A DNA stretch of 30,222 nucleotides from SZAS-103 sp964640525 (GCA_964640525.1 CAZXGS010000045.1:1-30222); one strand, 5' to 3'; shown: positions 22,773 to 30,209, counted from the stretch's first letter. Notes: a model not told the origin generated them from the sequence alone. Numbers and translations: made by a program.

Positions 22773-22805
22773 TTGTGCATCCACGGCCTCGAATGTGCAT
22801 AATAC
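22773..22805 (+). promoter_or_regulatory. Candidate promoter of the GNAT-minCDE operon with a TGTGCAT direct repeat
   Basis: CATAAT at 22798-22803 matches five of six bases of a -10 box; TTGTGC at 22773-22778 is a weak -35 with a 19-base spacer. TGTGCAT occurs exactly at 22774-22780 and again at 22794-22800, 20 bases apart, two helical turns, overlapping both boxes. Direct repeats in this register could be a regulator site. A leader of about 65 bases would precede the GNAT gene. Confidence 0.4.
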
Positions 22806-22874
22806 GGTATCGGCGGGGTCGCATGGGGCGATCGGGCCGGGCTTGGGCGGTGGCCGCATGAGAACGGGGTCGGC

Positions 22875-23486
22875 ATGAACAGGGTCATCCGCGACGTCCG
22901 CGAGAACGAGCTCGATGCCGTGCTGGCGATGAACAACGCCGCCGGCGCCGGCATTCTCCCCATCGACGGCGCGCGCCTTGCCTGGTTCTGGCGCCACGCG
23001 GCGTATTTCCGCGTCGCCGAAGTGGATGGCCAGATCGCCGGCTTCCTGATCGCGTTGATGCCCGTCGCCGATTACGACAGCACGAATTTCCGGTGGTTCC
23101 GCGAGCGCTACCCCGAATTCGTCTACATCGACCGCATCGTCGTCGCCGGCGATCACCGCGGCGAGGGCCTGGGCCGCGTGTTCTACGCCGACGTGCAAAG
23201 CTTTGCCGAGGTACGCTCGCCGCGCCTGGCCTGCGAGGTGTTCGTCAACACCGGCAACGATCCGGCGACGATCTTCCACCGCAGCTTCGGCTTCCGCGAA
23301 GTCGGCCAGCAGGTGCTGCCGGCATCGGGGTTGCGCGCCGCCTATCTGGTGAAGGATCTGTGCAGCTTCCCGTGGATCCAGCAGACCTACCTGGCGGAAG
23401 GCAGGCCGGGCCTGCCCGACCTCGACTGGCTGCGCGCGCGCGCCCTGCCCGAAGCCGCTGCACCTCGACGCGCCACCGGAACCTGA
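22875..23486 (+). CDS. GNAT family N-acetyltransferase
   Basis: The 203-residue protein has the GNAT layout: VIRDVRENELDAVLAMNNAAG at the N-terminus, strands FRVAEVDGQIAGFLIALMP, and the acetyl-CoA-binding motif A in IDRIVVAGDHRGEGLGRVFYAD (about 88-110, consensus Q/RxxGxG/A seen as RGEGLG). It ends with HRSFGFREVGQQVL, the usual motif B region. Acetyl acceptor is unknown. The stop codon is one base from the minC start (TGACATG), so it is the first gene of the min operon and translationally coupled to MinC. Whether it acts on division proteins or merely shares the transcript cannot be told. The start ATG has GGGG-type bases upstream. Confidence 0.88.
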   Translation: MNRVIRDVRENELDAVLAMNNAAGAGILPIDGARLAWFWRHAAYFRVAEVDGQIAGFLIALMPVADYDSTNFRWFRERYPEFVYIDRIVVAGDHRGEGLGRVFYADVQSFAEVRSPRLACEVFVNTGNDPATIFHRSFGFREVGQQVLPASGLRAAYLVKDLCSFPWIQQTYLAEGRPGLPDLDWLRARALPEAAAPRRATGT

Positions 23487-23487
23487 C

Positions 23488-24306
23488 ATGGCCGCGCCCA
23501 TTCCCGACTACGAGCAAGCTGGCGAGCTGAAGATCGGCCAGGTCGGCATCGCCAACCTGCGCATCCGCACGCTCGACGTCGACCGCCTCGTCGGCGAGAT
23601 GCGCGAGCGCGTGCAGCGCGCTCCCAAGTTGTTCGAACGCGCCGCGGTGGTGGTCGATTTCGGATCGCTCAGCCGCTGCCCCGATGCGGCCACCGCGCGC
23701 GCGCTGGTACAAGGCTTGCGCGATGCCGGCGTGCTGCCGGTGGCACTGGCCTTCGGCACGACCGAGATCGAAAAACTCGCGCGTGAAATCGGCATGCCGC
23801 TGCTGGCGAAGTTCCGCGCCTCCTACGAGCGCGCCGCCAGTGCGCCGACACCCGAGCCGGTGGTGGTCGAGCGTGTGGTTGAACGGATCGTGGAAGTCGC
23901 CGCGCCGACGGCGCCCGCGCCGGAGCCGGTCGGGCCCGATGCGGCGACCGGCGAAACCGCCGCGCCCGCCGCCAGCGCGCCGGGCGAATTGCACGTCGCG
24001 CCGGTGCGCTCCGGCCAGCGCGTCTACGCGCAGCAGCGCGATCTCACCATCTGCGCCGCCGTCGGCGCCGGTGCCGAAGTCATCGCCGATGGCTCGGTGC
24101 ACATCTACGGGCCGCTGCGCGGACGCGCGCTCGCCGGCGCCCAGGGCAACACCCAGGCGCGCATCTTCTGCCGCGAGTTCCATGCCGAACTCGTGGCGGT
24201 CGCCGGACAATACAAGGTCATGGACGAGATCCCGGCCAGCCTCGTCGGCAAGGCCGTGCAGGTGTGGTTGCAGGGCGACAAGTTGCACATCGAGGAACTG
24301 ATCTGA
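23488..24306 (+). CDS. minC: Septum site-determining protein MinC
   Basis: MinC blocks FtsZ polymerisation away from midcell and is carried to the membrane by MinD. The 272-residue protein has a MinC_N domain (about 12-115, LKIGQVGIANLRIRTLDVDRL, VVVDFGSLSR), an unusually clear Pro/Glu/Val-Ala linker (about 118-170, PEPVVVERVVERIVEVAAP), and a MinC_C beta-helix domain (about 172-272) with RSGQRVYAQQRDL, VGAGAEVIADGSVHIYGPLRGRA and GNTQARIFC, the MinD-binding face. Length is slightly above the E. coli protein because of the linker. It starts one base after the GNAT stop, and its stop overlaps the minD start by one base (TGATG). Confidence 0.95.
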   Translation: MAAPIPDYEQAGELKIGQVGIANLRIRTLDVDRLVGEMRERVQRAPKLFERAAVVVDFGSLSRCPDAATARALVQGLRDAGVLPVALAFGTTEIEKLAREIGMPLLAKFRASYERAASAPTPEPVVVERVVERIVEVAAPTAPAPEPVGPDAATGETAAPAASAPGELHVAPVRSGQRVYAQQRDLTICAAVGAGAEVIADGSVHIYGPLRGRALAGAQGNTQARIFCREFHAELVAVAGQYKVMDEIPASLVGKAVQVWLQGDKLHIEELI

Positions 24307-25274
24307 TGACCACCGAAACCGAGAGCCCGATCATGGACCCCATCTCGCAAGTCAGCTCCAATCCCGGATCGCCCGTCGACGCACCCGTCGCCGAGGCCAT
24401 CGCCCACGCTGCCGAAGCCGCCGTGGCGGCAGCGCCGGCCGCACCCAAGGTCGAACGCAAGTTCCTCGCCGAGGTTCTCGTCGTCACCTCCGGCAAGGGC
24501 GGCGTCGGCAAGACCACCACCAGCGCCAGCATCGCCTGCGGCCTGGCCCGTCAGGGCAAGAAGGTATGCGTGATCGACTTCGACGTCGGCCTGCGCAACC
24601 TCGACCTGATCATGGGCTGCGAGCGCCGCGTGGTGTACGACTTCGTCAACGTCATCCACGGCGAGTGCACGCTGCGGCAGGCGCTGATCAAGGACAAGCG
24701 CTTCGACAACCTGTACGTGCTGGCCGCCTCGCAGACCCGCGACAAGGACGCACTGACCCGCGATGGCGTGGAGAAGGTGCTTGCCGACCTGGGCGATGAC
24801 GGCTTCCAGTTCATCGTCTGCGACTCGCCGGCCGGAATCGAGAAGGGCGCCTTCCTGGCGATGTACTTCGCCGACCGTGCGATCGTGGTGGTCAACCCCG
24901 AGGTCAGCTCGGTGCGCGACTCCGACCGCATCCTCGGCCTGCTGGCGAGCAAGACCCGCCGCGCCGAGAAGGGTCAGAAGGTAAAAGAACACCTGCTGCT
25001 GACCCGCTACAGCCCGGCCCGCGTCGAGAAGGGCGACATGCTGTCGATCAAGGACGTGCAGGAGATCCTCGGGCTGGAGGTGATCGGCGTGATTCCCGAG
25101 GCACCCGAGGTGCTGCAATCGTCCAATTCCGGCGAACCGGTGATCCTCGCCGCCGAATCCCATGCCGGCCAGGCCTACGCCGATGCGGTGGCGCGTCTGC
25201 TCGGCGAGAAGCGCGAACTGCGCTTCACCACCGCCGAGAAGAAAGGCTTCTTCGCCAAGCTGTTCGGAGGCTGA
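24306..25274 (+). CDS. minD: Septum site-determining ATPase MinD with N-terminal extension
   Basis: MinD is a membrane-cycling ATPase that recruits MinC and is released by MinE. The core begins near residue 56 (EVLVVTSGKGGVGKTTTSAS) with deviant Walker A KGGVGKT, Lys64 and Lys69, and contains DFDVGLRNLDLIMGCERRVVYD and a C-terminal amphipathic membrane-targeting helix EKKGFFAKLFGG. Family members usually start two or three residues before this strand, giving ~270 residues; here 322 are predicted. The extra ~53 residues are Ala/Pro/Glu-rich. The start at 24306 overlaps the minC stop (TGATG), which supports it. Alternatives are ATG 24333 and GTG 24423; no start codon lies at the usual position, so an extension of at least ~14 residues is unavoidable. 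MinE follows three bases later. Confidence 0.93.
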   Translation: MTTETESPIMDPISQVSSNPGSPVDAPVAEAIAHAAEAAVAAAPAAPKVERKFLAEVLVVTSGKGGVGKTTTSASIACGLARQGKKVCVIDFDVGLRNLDLIMGCERRVVYDFVNVIHGECTLRQALIKDKRFDNLYVLAASQTRDKDALTRDGVEKVLADLGDDGFQFIVCDSPAGIEKGAFLAMYFADRAIVVVNPEVSSVRDSDRILGLLASKTRRAEKGQKVKEHLLLTRYSPARVEKGDMLSIKDVQEILGLEVIGVIPEAPEVLQSSNSGEPVILAAESHAGQAYADAVARLLGEKRELRFTTAEKKGFFAKLFGG

Positions 25275-25277
25275 GCC

Positions 25278-25559
25278 ATGGGAATCTTCGACTTCCTGCG
25301 TGGCAAGCCAAAAAACACCGCCAGCATCGCCAAGGAGCGCCTGCGCATCATCGTCGCGCAAGAGCGCAGCAGCCGCGGCACGCCCGATTACCTGCCGATG
25401 ATGCGGCGCGAGTTGCTCGAGGTGATCCGCAAGTACGTCAAGGTCGATTTCGACGCGGTCAAGGTCGATCTGGTCAAGGATGGCGACCACGACGTGCTCG
25501 ACATTTCAGTGGCGCTGCCGGAGAAAGGCGAGATGGCGGCGGAGCCGGTCGCGGGCTGA
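25278..25559 (+). CDS. minE: Cell division topological specificity factor MinE
   Basis: MinE stimulates MinD ATPase activity and drives pole-to-pole oscillation. The 93-residue protein has the membrane-binding N-terminus MGIFDFLRGK, the anti-MinCD helix ASIAKERLRIIVAQERS (15-31) and the topological specificity domain LPMMRRELLEVIRKYVKVD through VLDISVALP. The last ~12 residues (KGEMAAEPVAG) are a short acidic/Ala tail. GGAGG at 25266-25270 is a strong ribosome-binding site. It begins three bases after minD and ends the operon; the next 240 bases are repeats. Confidence 0.96.
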   Translation: MGIFDFLRGKPKNTASIAKERLRIIVAQERSSRGTPDYLPMMRRELLEVIRKYVKVDFDAVKVDLVKDGDHDVLDISVALPEKGEMAAEPVAG

Positions 25560-25571
25560 GCCACGCGCAAC

Positions 25572-25606
25572 GGGAATCGGGAATCGGGAATCGGGAATCG
25601 GGATGC
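25572..25606. repeat. Heptamer tandem array, 4 x GGGAATC + GGGATGC
   Basis: Four perfect GGGAATC units and one altered unit run without spacers, starting 12 bases after the minE stop. Period and pattern match the GGAACTC arrays elsewhere in the window, but the unit is a sequence variant. Confidence 0.85.
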
Positions 25607-25645
25607 GGGGTGAAACGGCGGGAGACGCCAACCGCGCCTGCTTTT

Positions 25646-25774
25646 CCTTCCCCCTCCGGGGGAAGGTGCCCGCAGGGCGGATGAGGGACAGGCCCATCCG
25701 CTCCCGCACCTCCAGCCGTTGTGCACAGCCCTCATCCATCACCGCCGCACCACTTTCTCTCAATGGGAGAAGGG
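25646..25774. repeat. Degenerate inverted REP pair between minE and the HExxH gene
   Basis: The left half starts with a perfect hairpin, CCTTCCCCC-TCC-GGGGGAAGG (25646-25666), followed by GGTGCCCGCAGGGCGGATGAGGG. The right half, CCCTCATCC...GCACC then a decayed CTTTCTCTC-AAT-GGGAGAAGGG hairpin, is its approximate inverse. The pair resembles, but differs in core sequence from, the element at 11790-11906. It supplies the immediate upstream region of the next gene and may separate it from min transcription. Confidence 0.65.
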
Positions 25775-25798
25775 CAAGCTGGCCTCTCTCCGCGCGCC

Positions 25799-26299
25799 AT
25801 GCAGACCCTGCACGACATCGGCTTTGCCGCACCCGCCGCCCTGCTCGCACGCTACGGATTGCGCCTGCAAGTGGTCGATGACGGCGCGCCGATCCCCGGC
25901 AGTTTCTGGGGCGAACCCGAAGCCGGCTTGATCGGCGAAGACGTGTTCGCCCGCGCCGACACGCCGGTGCATTCGCTGCTGCACGAAGCCGCGCACCTGA
26001 TCGTGCAGCCACGCGAACGACGCATCGCCGTGCATACCGATGCCAGCGATTCGATCGCCGAAGAAGACGCCACCTGCGCCTTGCAGATCCTGCTCGCCGA
26101 CGAATTGCCCGGCGTCGGCCGCCAGCATCTGATGGCGGACATGGATGCCTGGGGCTATACCTTTCGCCTCGGCTCGGCGCAGGCGTGGTTCGAGCACGAC
26201 GCCGAGGATGCCCTCGCCTTCCTCGGCGAACGCGGTCTGGCACAGGCGCCGACGGCCGCGGCGCCGTCATGGCAATTGCTGCCACCGCCGCACCCCTGA
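25799..26299 (+). CDS. Small HExxH (zincin-like) protein, 166 aa, function unknown
   Basis: I do not recognise a named family. Residues 61-70 read LHEAAHLIVQ, giving H62-E63-x-x-H66, the zinc-binding motif of metallopeptidases; a candidate third ligand lies ~22 residues on in SIAEEDATCALQILLADE (E88/E89). The motif sits in a predicted helix preceded by a DTPVHSLL segment, as in small gluzincin-like proteins. No signal peptide or membrane helix is present, so it should be cytoplasmic. The C-terminus (AFLGERGLAQ onward) is Pro/Ala-rich. ATG 25799 is preferred because upstream frame lies in repeat sequence; there is no strong ribosome-binding site. It is followed by the GH44 gene after 174 bases. 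Peptidase activity is inference. Confidence 0.65.
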   Translation: MQTLHDIGFAAPAALLARYGLRLQVVDDGAPIPGSFWGEPEAGLIGEDVFARADTPVHSLLHEAAHLIVQPRERRIAVHTDASDSIAEEDATCALQILLADELPGVGRQHLMADMDAWGYTFRLGSAQAWFEHDAEDALAFLGERGLAQAPTAAAPSWQLLPPPHP

Positions 26300-26473
26300 C
26301 GACGTCGTCTGCGGTCGGCGCCACCGCAGCGATGGCGCGGCGATGCCAATCACATTTGCCGCGTGCCGGCGATCACGAAATCGCGTCCGATTTGCGGGCG
26401 CGGTCACGTTTTCGCGATGGCAACCGGTGAAGACTCGATCCAGATCGAACCGGCCAGCCAAGGGAGGTGCATC

Positions 26474-28129
26474 ATGATTCCCCAGCCCCTCGACAAACGC
26501 CTCCGGCTTGCGCTGCACGCACTGGGCCTGGCGATCGCGCTGGCGACAACCGCGCACGCGGCCAACGCACCGGTCACCGTACGCATCGACGCCAATGCCG
26601 GCCGCCATGCGATCAGCCCGAACATCTACGGCGTCGCCTACGCGCCCGATGCAGCCACGCTGGCCGATCTGCGCGCCCCGCTCGACCGCGAAGGCGGCAA
26701 CACCACCTCGACCTACGATTGGCAGACCAACGCCTCCAACCACGCCAACGACTGGTACTTCGAGAGCATCCGCGAGGACAGCGGCGCCGTCGCCGGCGGC
26801 ATGGGCGACGACTTCGTGACCACCGCCAAGGGCGGCAACGCCCAGGCGATGCTGACCATCCCGATGCTCGACTGGGTTGCCAAGGTCGGCAGCGGCGGCG
26901 CCAAGCTGGCCAGTTTCTCGCAGGCGAAGTATGGCGCCCAGACCGACGCCGACTGGCAGTGGTTCGCCGATGCCGGCAATGGCGTGCTGGCGAGCAACGG
27001 CCAGTACGTTGCCGGCAACGACCCCAACGACGCCTACGTCGGCAACAGCGTCGCCCTGCAGCAGGCGTGGCTCGATCATCTGCTGGCGCGCTGGGGCAAT
27101 GCCAACCACGGCGGCGTCAAGTACTACATCCTCGACAACGAGCACAGCATCTGGCACGACACCCACCGTGACGTGCATCCGACCGGCGCCACCATGGACG
27201 AGATCGCGCAGAAGATGCTCGCCTACGGTCACATGGTCCGCAGCCGCGATCCGGGCGCGATCATCCTCGGCCCCGAGGAGTACGGCTGGACCGGCTACCT
27301 GCTGTCCGGCTACGACCAGCAATACGGCGCCGCCCACGGCTGGGACCACCATCCCGACAAGGACGCACACCGCGGAATGAACTACATGCCGTGGCTGCTG
27401 CAACACCTGCACCAGGACGAACTGGCCACCGGCAAGCGCGTGCTCAACGTGTTCACCCTGCATTACTACCCGCAGGGCCCCGAGTTCAGCGACGACGTCT
27501 CGACGTCCACCCAGCTGCTGCGCAATCGCTCGACCCGTTCGTTGTGGGATCCCAACTACGTCGATCAAAGCTGGGTCGGCGACAAGGTCAACCTGATCAA
27601 CCGCATGAAAAGCTGGGTCGCCAGTTACTACCCCGGCACCCGGATCGGCATCACCGAATACAACTGGGGCGCCGAGAACCACATCAATGGCGCCACCACC
27701 CAGGCCGACATCTACGGCATCCTCGGCTGGAAAGGCGTCAACTACGCCACCCGCTGGACCACACCGGACGCTTCGACGCCGACCTACAAGGCGATGAAGA
27801 TGTATCGCAATTACGACGGCCACGGCGCCGGCTTCGGCGATACCTCGGTGCGGACGACCTCGCCCAACCGCGACAACCTGTCGGCCTGGGGTGCGTTGCG
27901 TGGCAGCGACGGCGCGTTGACGGTGATGGTGATCGCCAAGGTGCTGTCGGGCACCACCTCCGTCACCATCGACCTTGCCAACTTCACCCCGGCCGCCAAG
28001 GCGCAGTGGTGGCAACTGACATCGGCCAACGCCATCAACCACCTCGGCGATGCCAACGTCGCCGCCGGAAAATTGGTCGTCACCGTCCCGGCACAGAGCA
28101 TCAATCTGTTCGTCATCCCCAAGGGCTGA
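26474..28129 (+). CDS. Secreted glycoside hydrolase family 44 (endoglucanase/xyloglucanase type)
   Basis: GH44 enzymes cleave beta-1,4-glucan backbones such as cellulose and xyloglucan by a retaining mechanism. The 551-residue protein has a signal peptide (about 1-29, ...ATTAHAA|N), an N-terminal RIDANAGRHAISPNIYGVAYA strand, a TIM barrel with REGGNTTSTYDWQTNASNHANDW (72-94), the acid/base Glu223 in YILDNEHSIWHDTHRDVHP and the nucleophile Glu395 in IGITEYNWGAENHING, and a C-terminal beta-sandwich (about 470-551). No carbohydrate-binding module or dockerin is attached. GGGAGG at 26462-26467 is a strong ribosome-binding site that fixes this start over upstream frame. It implies exposure to plant polysaccharide. 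It stands between housekeeping-like genes with ordinary GC content, so any transfer is old. Confidence 0.9.
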   Translation: MIPQPLDKRLRLALHALGLAIALATTAHAANAPVTVRIDANAGRHAISPNIYGVAYAPDAATLADLRAPLDREGGNTTSTYDWQTNASNHANDWYFESIREDSGAVAGGMGDDFVTTAKGGNAQAMLTIPMLDWVAKVGSGGAKLASFSQAKYGAQTDADWQWFADAGNGVLASNGQYVAGNDPNDAYVGNSVALQQAWLDHLLARWGNANHGGVKYYILDNEHSIWHDTHRDVHPTGATMDEIAQKMLAYGHMVRSRDPGAIILGPEEYGWTGYLLSGYDQQYGAAHGWDHHPDKDAHRGMNYMPWLLQHLHQDELATGKRVLNVFTLHYYPQGPEFSDDVSTSTQLLRNRSTRSLWDPNYVDQSWVGDKVNLINRMKSWVASYYPGTRIGITEYNWGAENHINGATTQADIYGILGWKGVNYATRWTTPDASTPTYKAMKMYRNYDGHGAGFGDTSVRTTSPNRDNLSAWGALRGSDGALTVMVIAKVLSGTTSVTIDLANFTPAAKAQWWQLTSANAINHLGDANVAAGKLVVTVPAQSINLFVIPKG

Positions 28130-28162
28130 GGCACGCGCTATCGCCTCGGGTAGGCTTGGCGC

Positions 28163-29293
28163 ATGGACCTGCGCACTCACGCCAGCCTCGACGAGATTCC
28201 GGCCGCGAAATGGGATGCGCTGCACGACGGCAGCGACCCGTTCGTCAGCCACGCCTTCCTGGCCGGGCTCGAACGCCACGGCTGCCTGCGCCCCGACTGG
28301 GGCTGGACGCCGCTGCATGCCACGCTCTGGGACGGCGATGACCTGATCGCGGCGGCGCCGGGTTACTGCAAGACCAATTCGCACGGCGAGTTCGTGTTTG
28401 ATCAGGGCTGGGCGCTGGCGATGGAGCGCGCCGGTCGCCCCTATTTCCCCAAGTGGCTGTTCGCCATCCCGTACACGCCGGTCACCGGGCCGCGCTGGCT
28501 GGCGCGCACGCACGACCACAAGGCGCGCCTGCTCGACGGCATCGTGGCGCTGGCGGCGCGCCTGCGCATGGTCGGCATCCATGCCAACTTCCTGACCGAC
28601 GCCGACTGCGCAAGCATCCCGGAAACCTGGCTGGCACGCAGCGACGTCCACTTCCACTGGCGCAACGATGTCGGCTGGCGCTGCTTCGATGATCATCTGG
28701 CGGCGATGCAGTCGAAAAAGCGCAAGAACATCCGCCATGAACGCCAGCAGGTGGCGGCCGCCGGCATCGGCTTTCGCATCGTGCATGGCGACGAAGCCGG
28801 CGACGACGACATCGCCGCCATGCATGCGCTTTACTTGCGCACCTTCGGCGACAAGGGCAATTCGCCGGCGATGACGCTGGCGTTCTTCCACCATCTGGCG
28901 CGCACGATGCCGCGCAACCTGGTGCTGATCCTGGCCATGCGCGCGGGCACGATCGTTGCCGGCGCGCTGCTGCTGCGTGGCGGCGATACCCTGCATGGGC
29001 GTTACTGGGGCAGCTTCCAGAGCATCCCCGGCCTGCACTTCGAGACCTGCTACCACCAGGGAATCGAGTACTGCCTGCGCGAAGGCCTGCGCGTGTTCGA
29101 TCCGGGCGCGCAAGGCGAGCACAAACTCGCCCGCGGCTTCCTGCCGGTGCTCACCCACAGCCGCCACCATTTGCTCGAACCGGGGCTGGACGCTGCGTTC
29201 GCGCACTGGTGCGCCGACGAACGTGCCGCCAGCCGGCGTTACCGCGCTGCCCTGCAGGCGCATTCGCCCTATCGCCAGGCTGCCATCGCATGA
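28163..29293 (+). CDS. FemAB-like / GNAT-fold protein (DUF482, 'peptidogalycan biosynthesis' family)
   Basis: The 376-residue protein matches the DUF482 family. Recognisable pieces are the start (LDEIPAAKWDALHDGSDPFVSHAFLAGLE), the central YFPKWLFAIPYTPVTGPRWL, SKKRKNIRHERQQV (about 191-204), then AMHALYLRTFGDKG, GRYWGSFQSIPGLHFETCYHQGIEYC and the C-terminal DPGAQGEHKLARGFLP. The fold is a double GNAT related to FemAB aminoacyl transferases; activity is unproven. No signal peptide. Its stop overlaps the aat start by four bases (ATGA), tying it to an enzyme that also moves amino acids, from tRNA to protein. It starts 33 bases after the GH44 gene. Confidence 0.85.
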   Translation: MDLRTHASLDEIPAAKWDALHDGSDPFVSHAFLAGLERHGCLRPDWGWTPLHATLWDGDDLIAAAPGYCKTNSHGEFVFDQGWALAMERAGRPYFPKWLFAIPYTPVTGPRWLARTHDHKARLLDGIVALAARLRMVGIHANFLTDADCASIPETWLARSDVHFHWRNDVGWRCFDDHLAAMQSKKRKNIRHERQQVAAAGIGFRIVHGDEAGDDDIAAMHALYLRTFGDKGNSPAMTLAFFHHLARTMPRNLVLILAMRAGTIVAGALLLRGGDTLHGRYWGSFQSIPGLHFETCYHQGIEYCLREGLRVFDPGAQGEHKLARGFLPVLTHSRHHLLEPGLDAAFAHWCADERAASRRYRAALQAHSPYRQAAIA

Positions 29294-30045
29294 AGCTGCA
29301 TCTGCCATTGCTCGATGCCGATCCGGCCTCTCCTTTCCCCGACCCGCGCTCGGCCCTGCGCGAGCCCGACGGCCTGCTCGCCTTCGGCGGCGACCTCCAC
29401 CCGCAGCGCCTGCGCAACGCCTACCGGCACGGGATCTTCCCGTGGTACTCGCCCGGGCAGCCGATCCTGTGGTGGTCGCCCGACCCGCGCACGGTGTTCG
29501 CCAGCGACGGCGTGCACCTGTCGCGCCGATTCCGTCGGCAATTGCGCGCACGACGCTGGACAATCACCGCAGATACCGCCTTCGCCACCGTCGTCACCGC
29601 CTGTGCCGACATGCCGCGCAAGGAAGGCGGCGGCACCTGGATCACGCCGGAAATGCATGCCGCCTATCTGGCCCTGCACCGCAGCGGCCACGCCCACGCG
29701 ATCGAGGTGTGGGACGACGCAACCCTGGTCGGTGGCCTGTACGGGGTGGCGCTGGGCCGCATGTTCTTCGCCGAAAGCATGTTCAGCGCCCGCACGGGCG
29801 GATCGAAGGTGGCGCTGGCCGCACTGGCGGCGATCCTGCACGCATGGGGCTGGCCGTGGATCGACGCCCAGGTCGAATCGCCGCACCTGCTGCGGATGGG
29901 CGCCCGCACCCTGCCACGCGCGGACTTCCTGGCGATCTGCGCGCAACAGACGGCGCTGCCCGAAACCACCGGCCCCTGGCACGAGCGCATCGGCCGGCGC
30001 TCGCTGGAGTGGCTGCTGGCGAGCCAGCCACCGGCACCGCGCTGA
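29290..30045 (+). CDS. aat: Leucyl/phenylalanyl-tRNA--protein transferase
   Basis: Aat transfers Leu or Phe from charged tRNA to proteins with N-terminal Arg or Lys, marking them for ClpS/ClpAP degradation. The 251-residue protein shows the family order: FPDPRSALREPDGLLAFGGDL, LRNAYRHGIFPWYSPGQPILWWSPDPR (42-67), ADMPRKEGGGTWITPEMHAAY, then HAIEVWDDATLVGGLYGVALGRMFFAESMFS (136-166) and WPWIDAQVESPHLLRMGA. Length and motifs are normal. The start overlaps the stop of the DUF482 gene by four bases (ATGA), so the longer upstream frame is a shadow. The C-terminus ends PPAPR. The 177 bases beyond it are repeats only. Confidence 0.96.
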   Translation: MKLHLPLLDADPASPFPDPRSALREPDGLLAFGGDLHPQRLRNAYRHGIFPWYSPGQPILWWSPDPRTVFASDGVHLSRRFRRQLRARRWTITADTAFATVVTACADMPRKEGGGTWITPEMHAAYLALHRSGHAHAIEVWDDATLVGGLYGVALGRMFFAESMFSARTGGSKVALAALAAILHAWGWPWIDAQVESPHLLRMGARTLPRADFLAICAQQTALPETTGPWHERIGRRSLEWLLASQPPAPR

Positions 30046-30085
30046 AACGTCCGCTACCCGGGCGGGCACGGCAGTTGCGAGGCCC

Positions 30086-30162
30086 GAGTTCCGAGTTGCG
30101 AGTTCTGAGTTGCGAGTTCTGAGTTGCGAGTTCCGAGTTGCGAGTTGCGAGCTCCGAGTTCC
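30086..30162. repeat. Heptamer tandem array, 11 units of GAGTTCC type
   Basis: Eleven 7-bp units run without spacers, mostly GAGTTCC, GAGTTGC or GAGTTCT, the complement of the GGAACTC unit used elsewhere. The last two positions of the unit alternate (CC, GC, CT, GC, CT, GC, CC, GC), so the array also has a 14-bp period. It starts 41 bases after the aat stop, and further decayed units (GGTTCCC, GGCTCCC) continue to about 30176. Confidence 0.85.
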
Positions 30163-30184
30163 GGTTCCCGGCTCCCTGTTTGCC

Positions 30185-30209
30185 GTTCGTGGTGAGCTTG
30201 TCGAACCAC
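30185..30209. repeat. Fragment of a widespread palindromic repeat (GTTCGTGGTGAGCTTGTCGAACCAC)
   Basis: GTGGT and ACCAC (30189-30193, 30205-30209) and TTCG with CGAA are paired around GAGCTTG. The sequence matches the common proteobacterial intergenic motif containing GTGGTGAGCTTGTCGAACC. It lies just after the heptamer array and seems to lack its full second arm. Confidence 0.55.

Noticed and set aside
26267..29563. 1098-codon open frame on the minus strand across the GH44, DUF482 and aat genes
   Set aside because: It is antisense to three clearly recognisable genes, has no family motif and is rich in Arg, Gly, Ala and His; long antisense frames are expected in GC-rich coding DNA.
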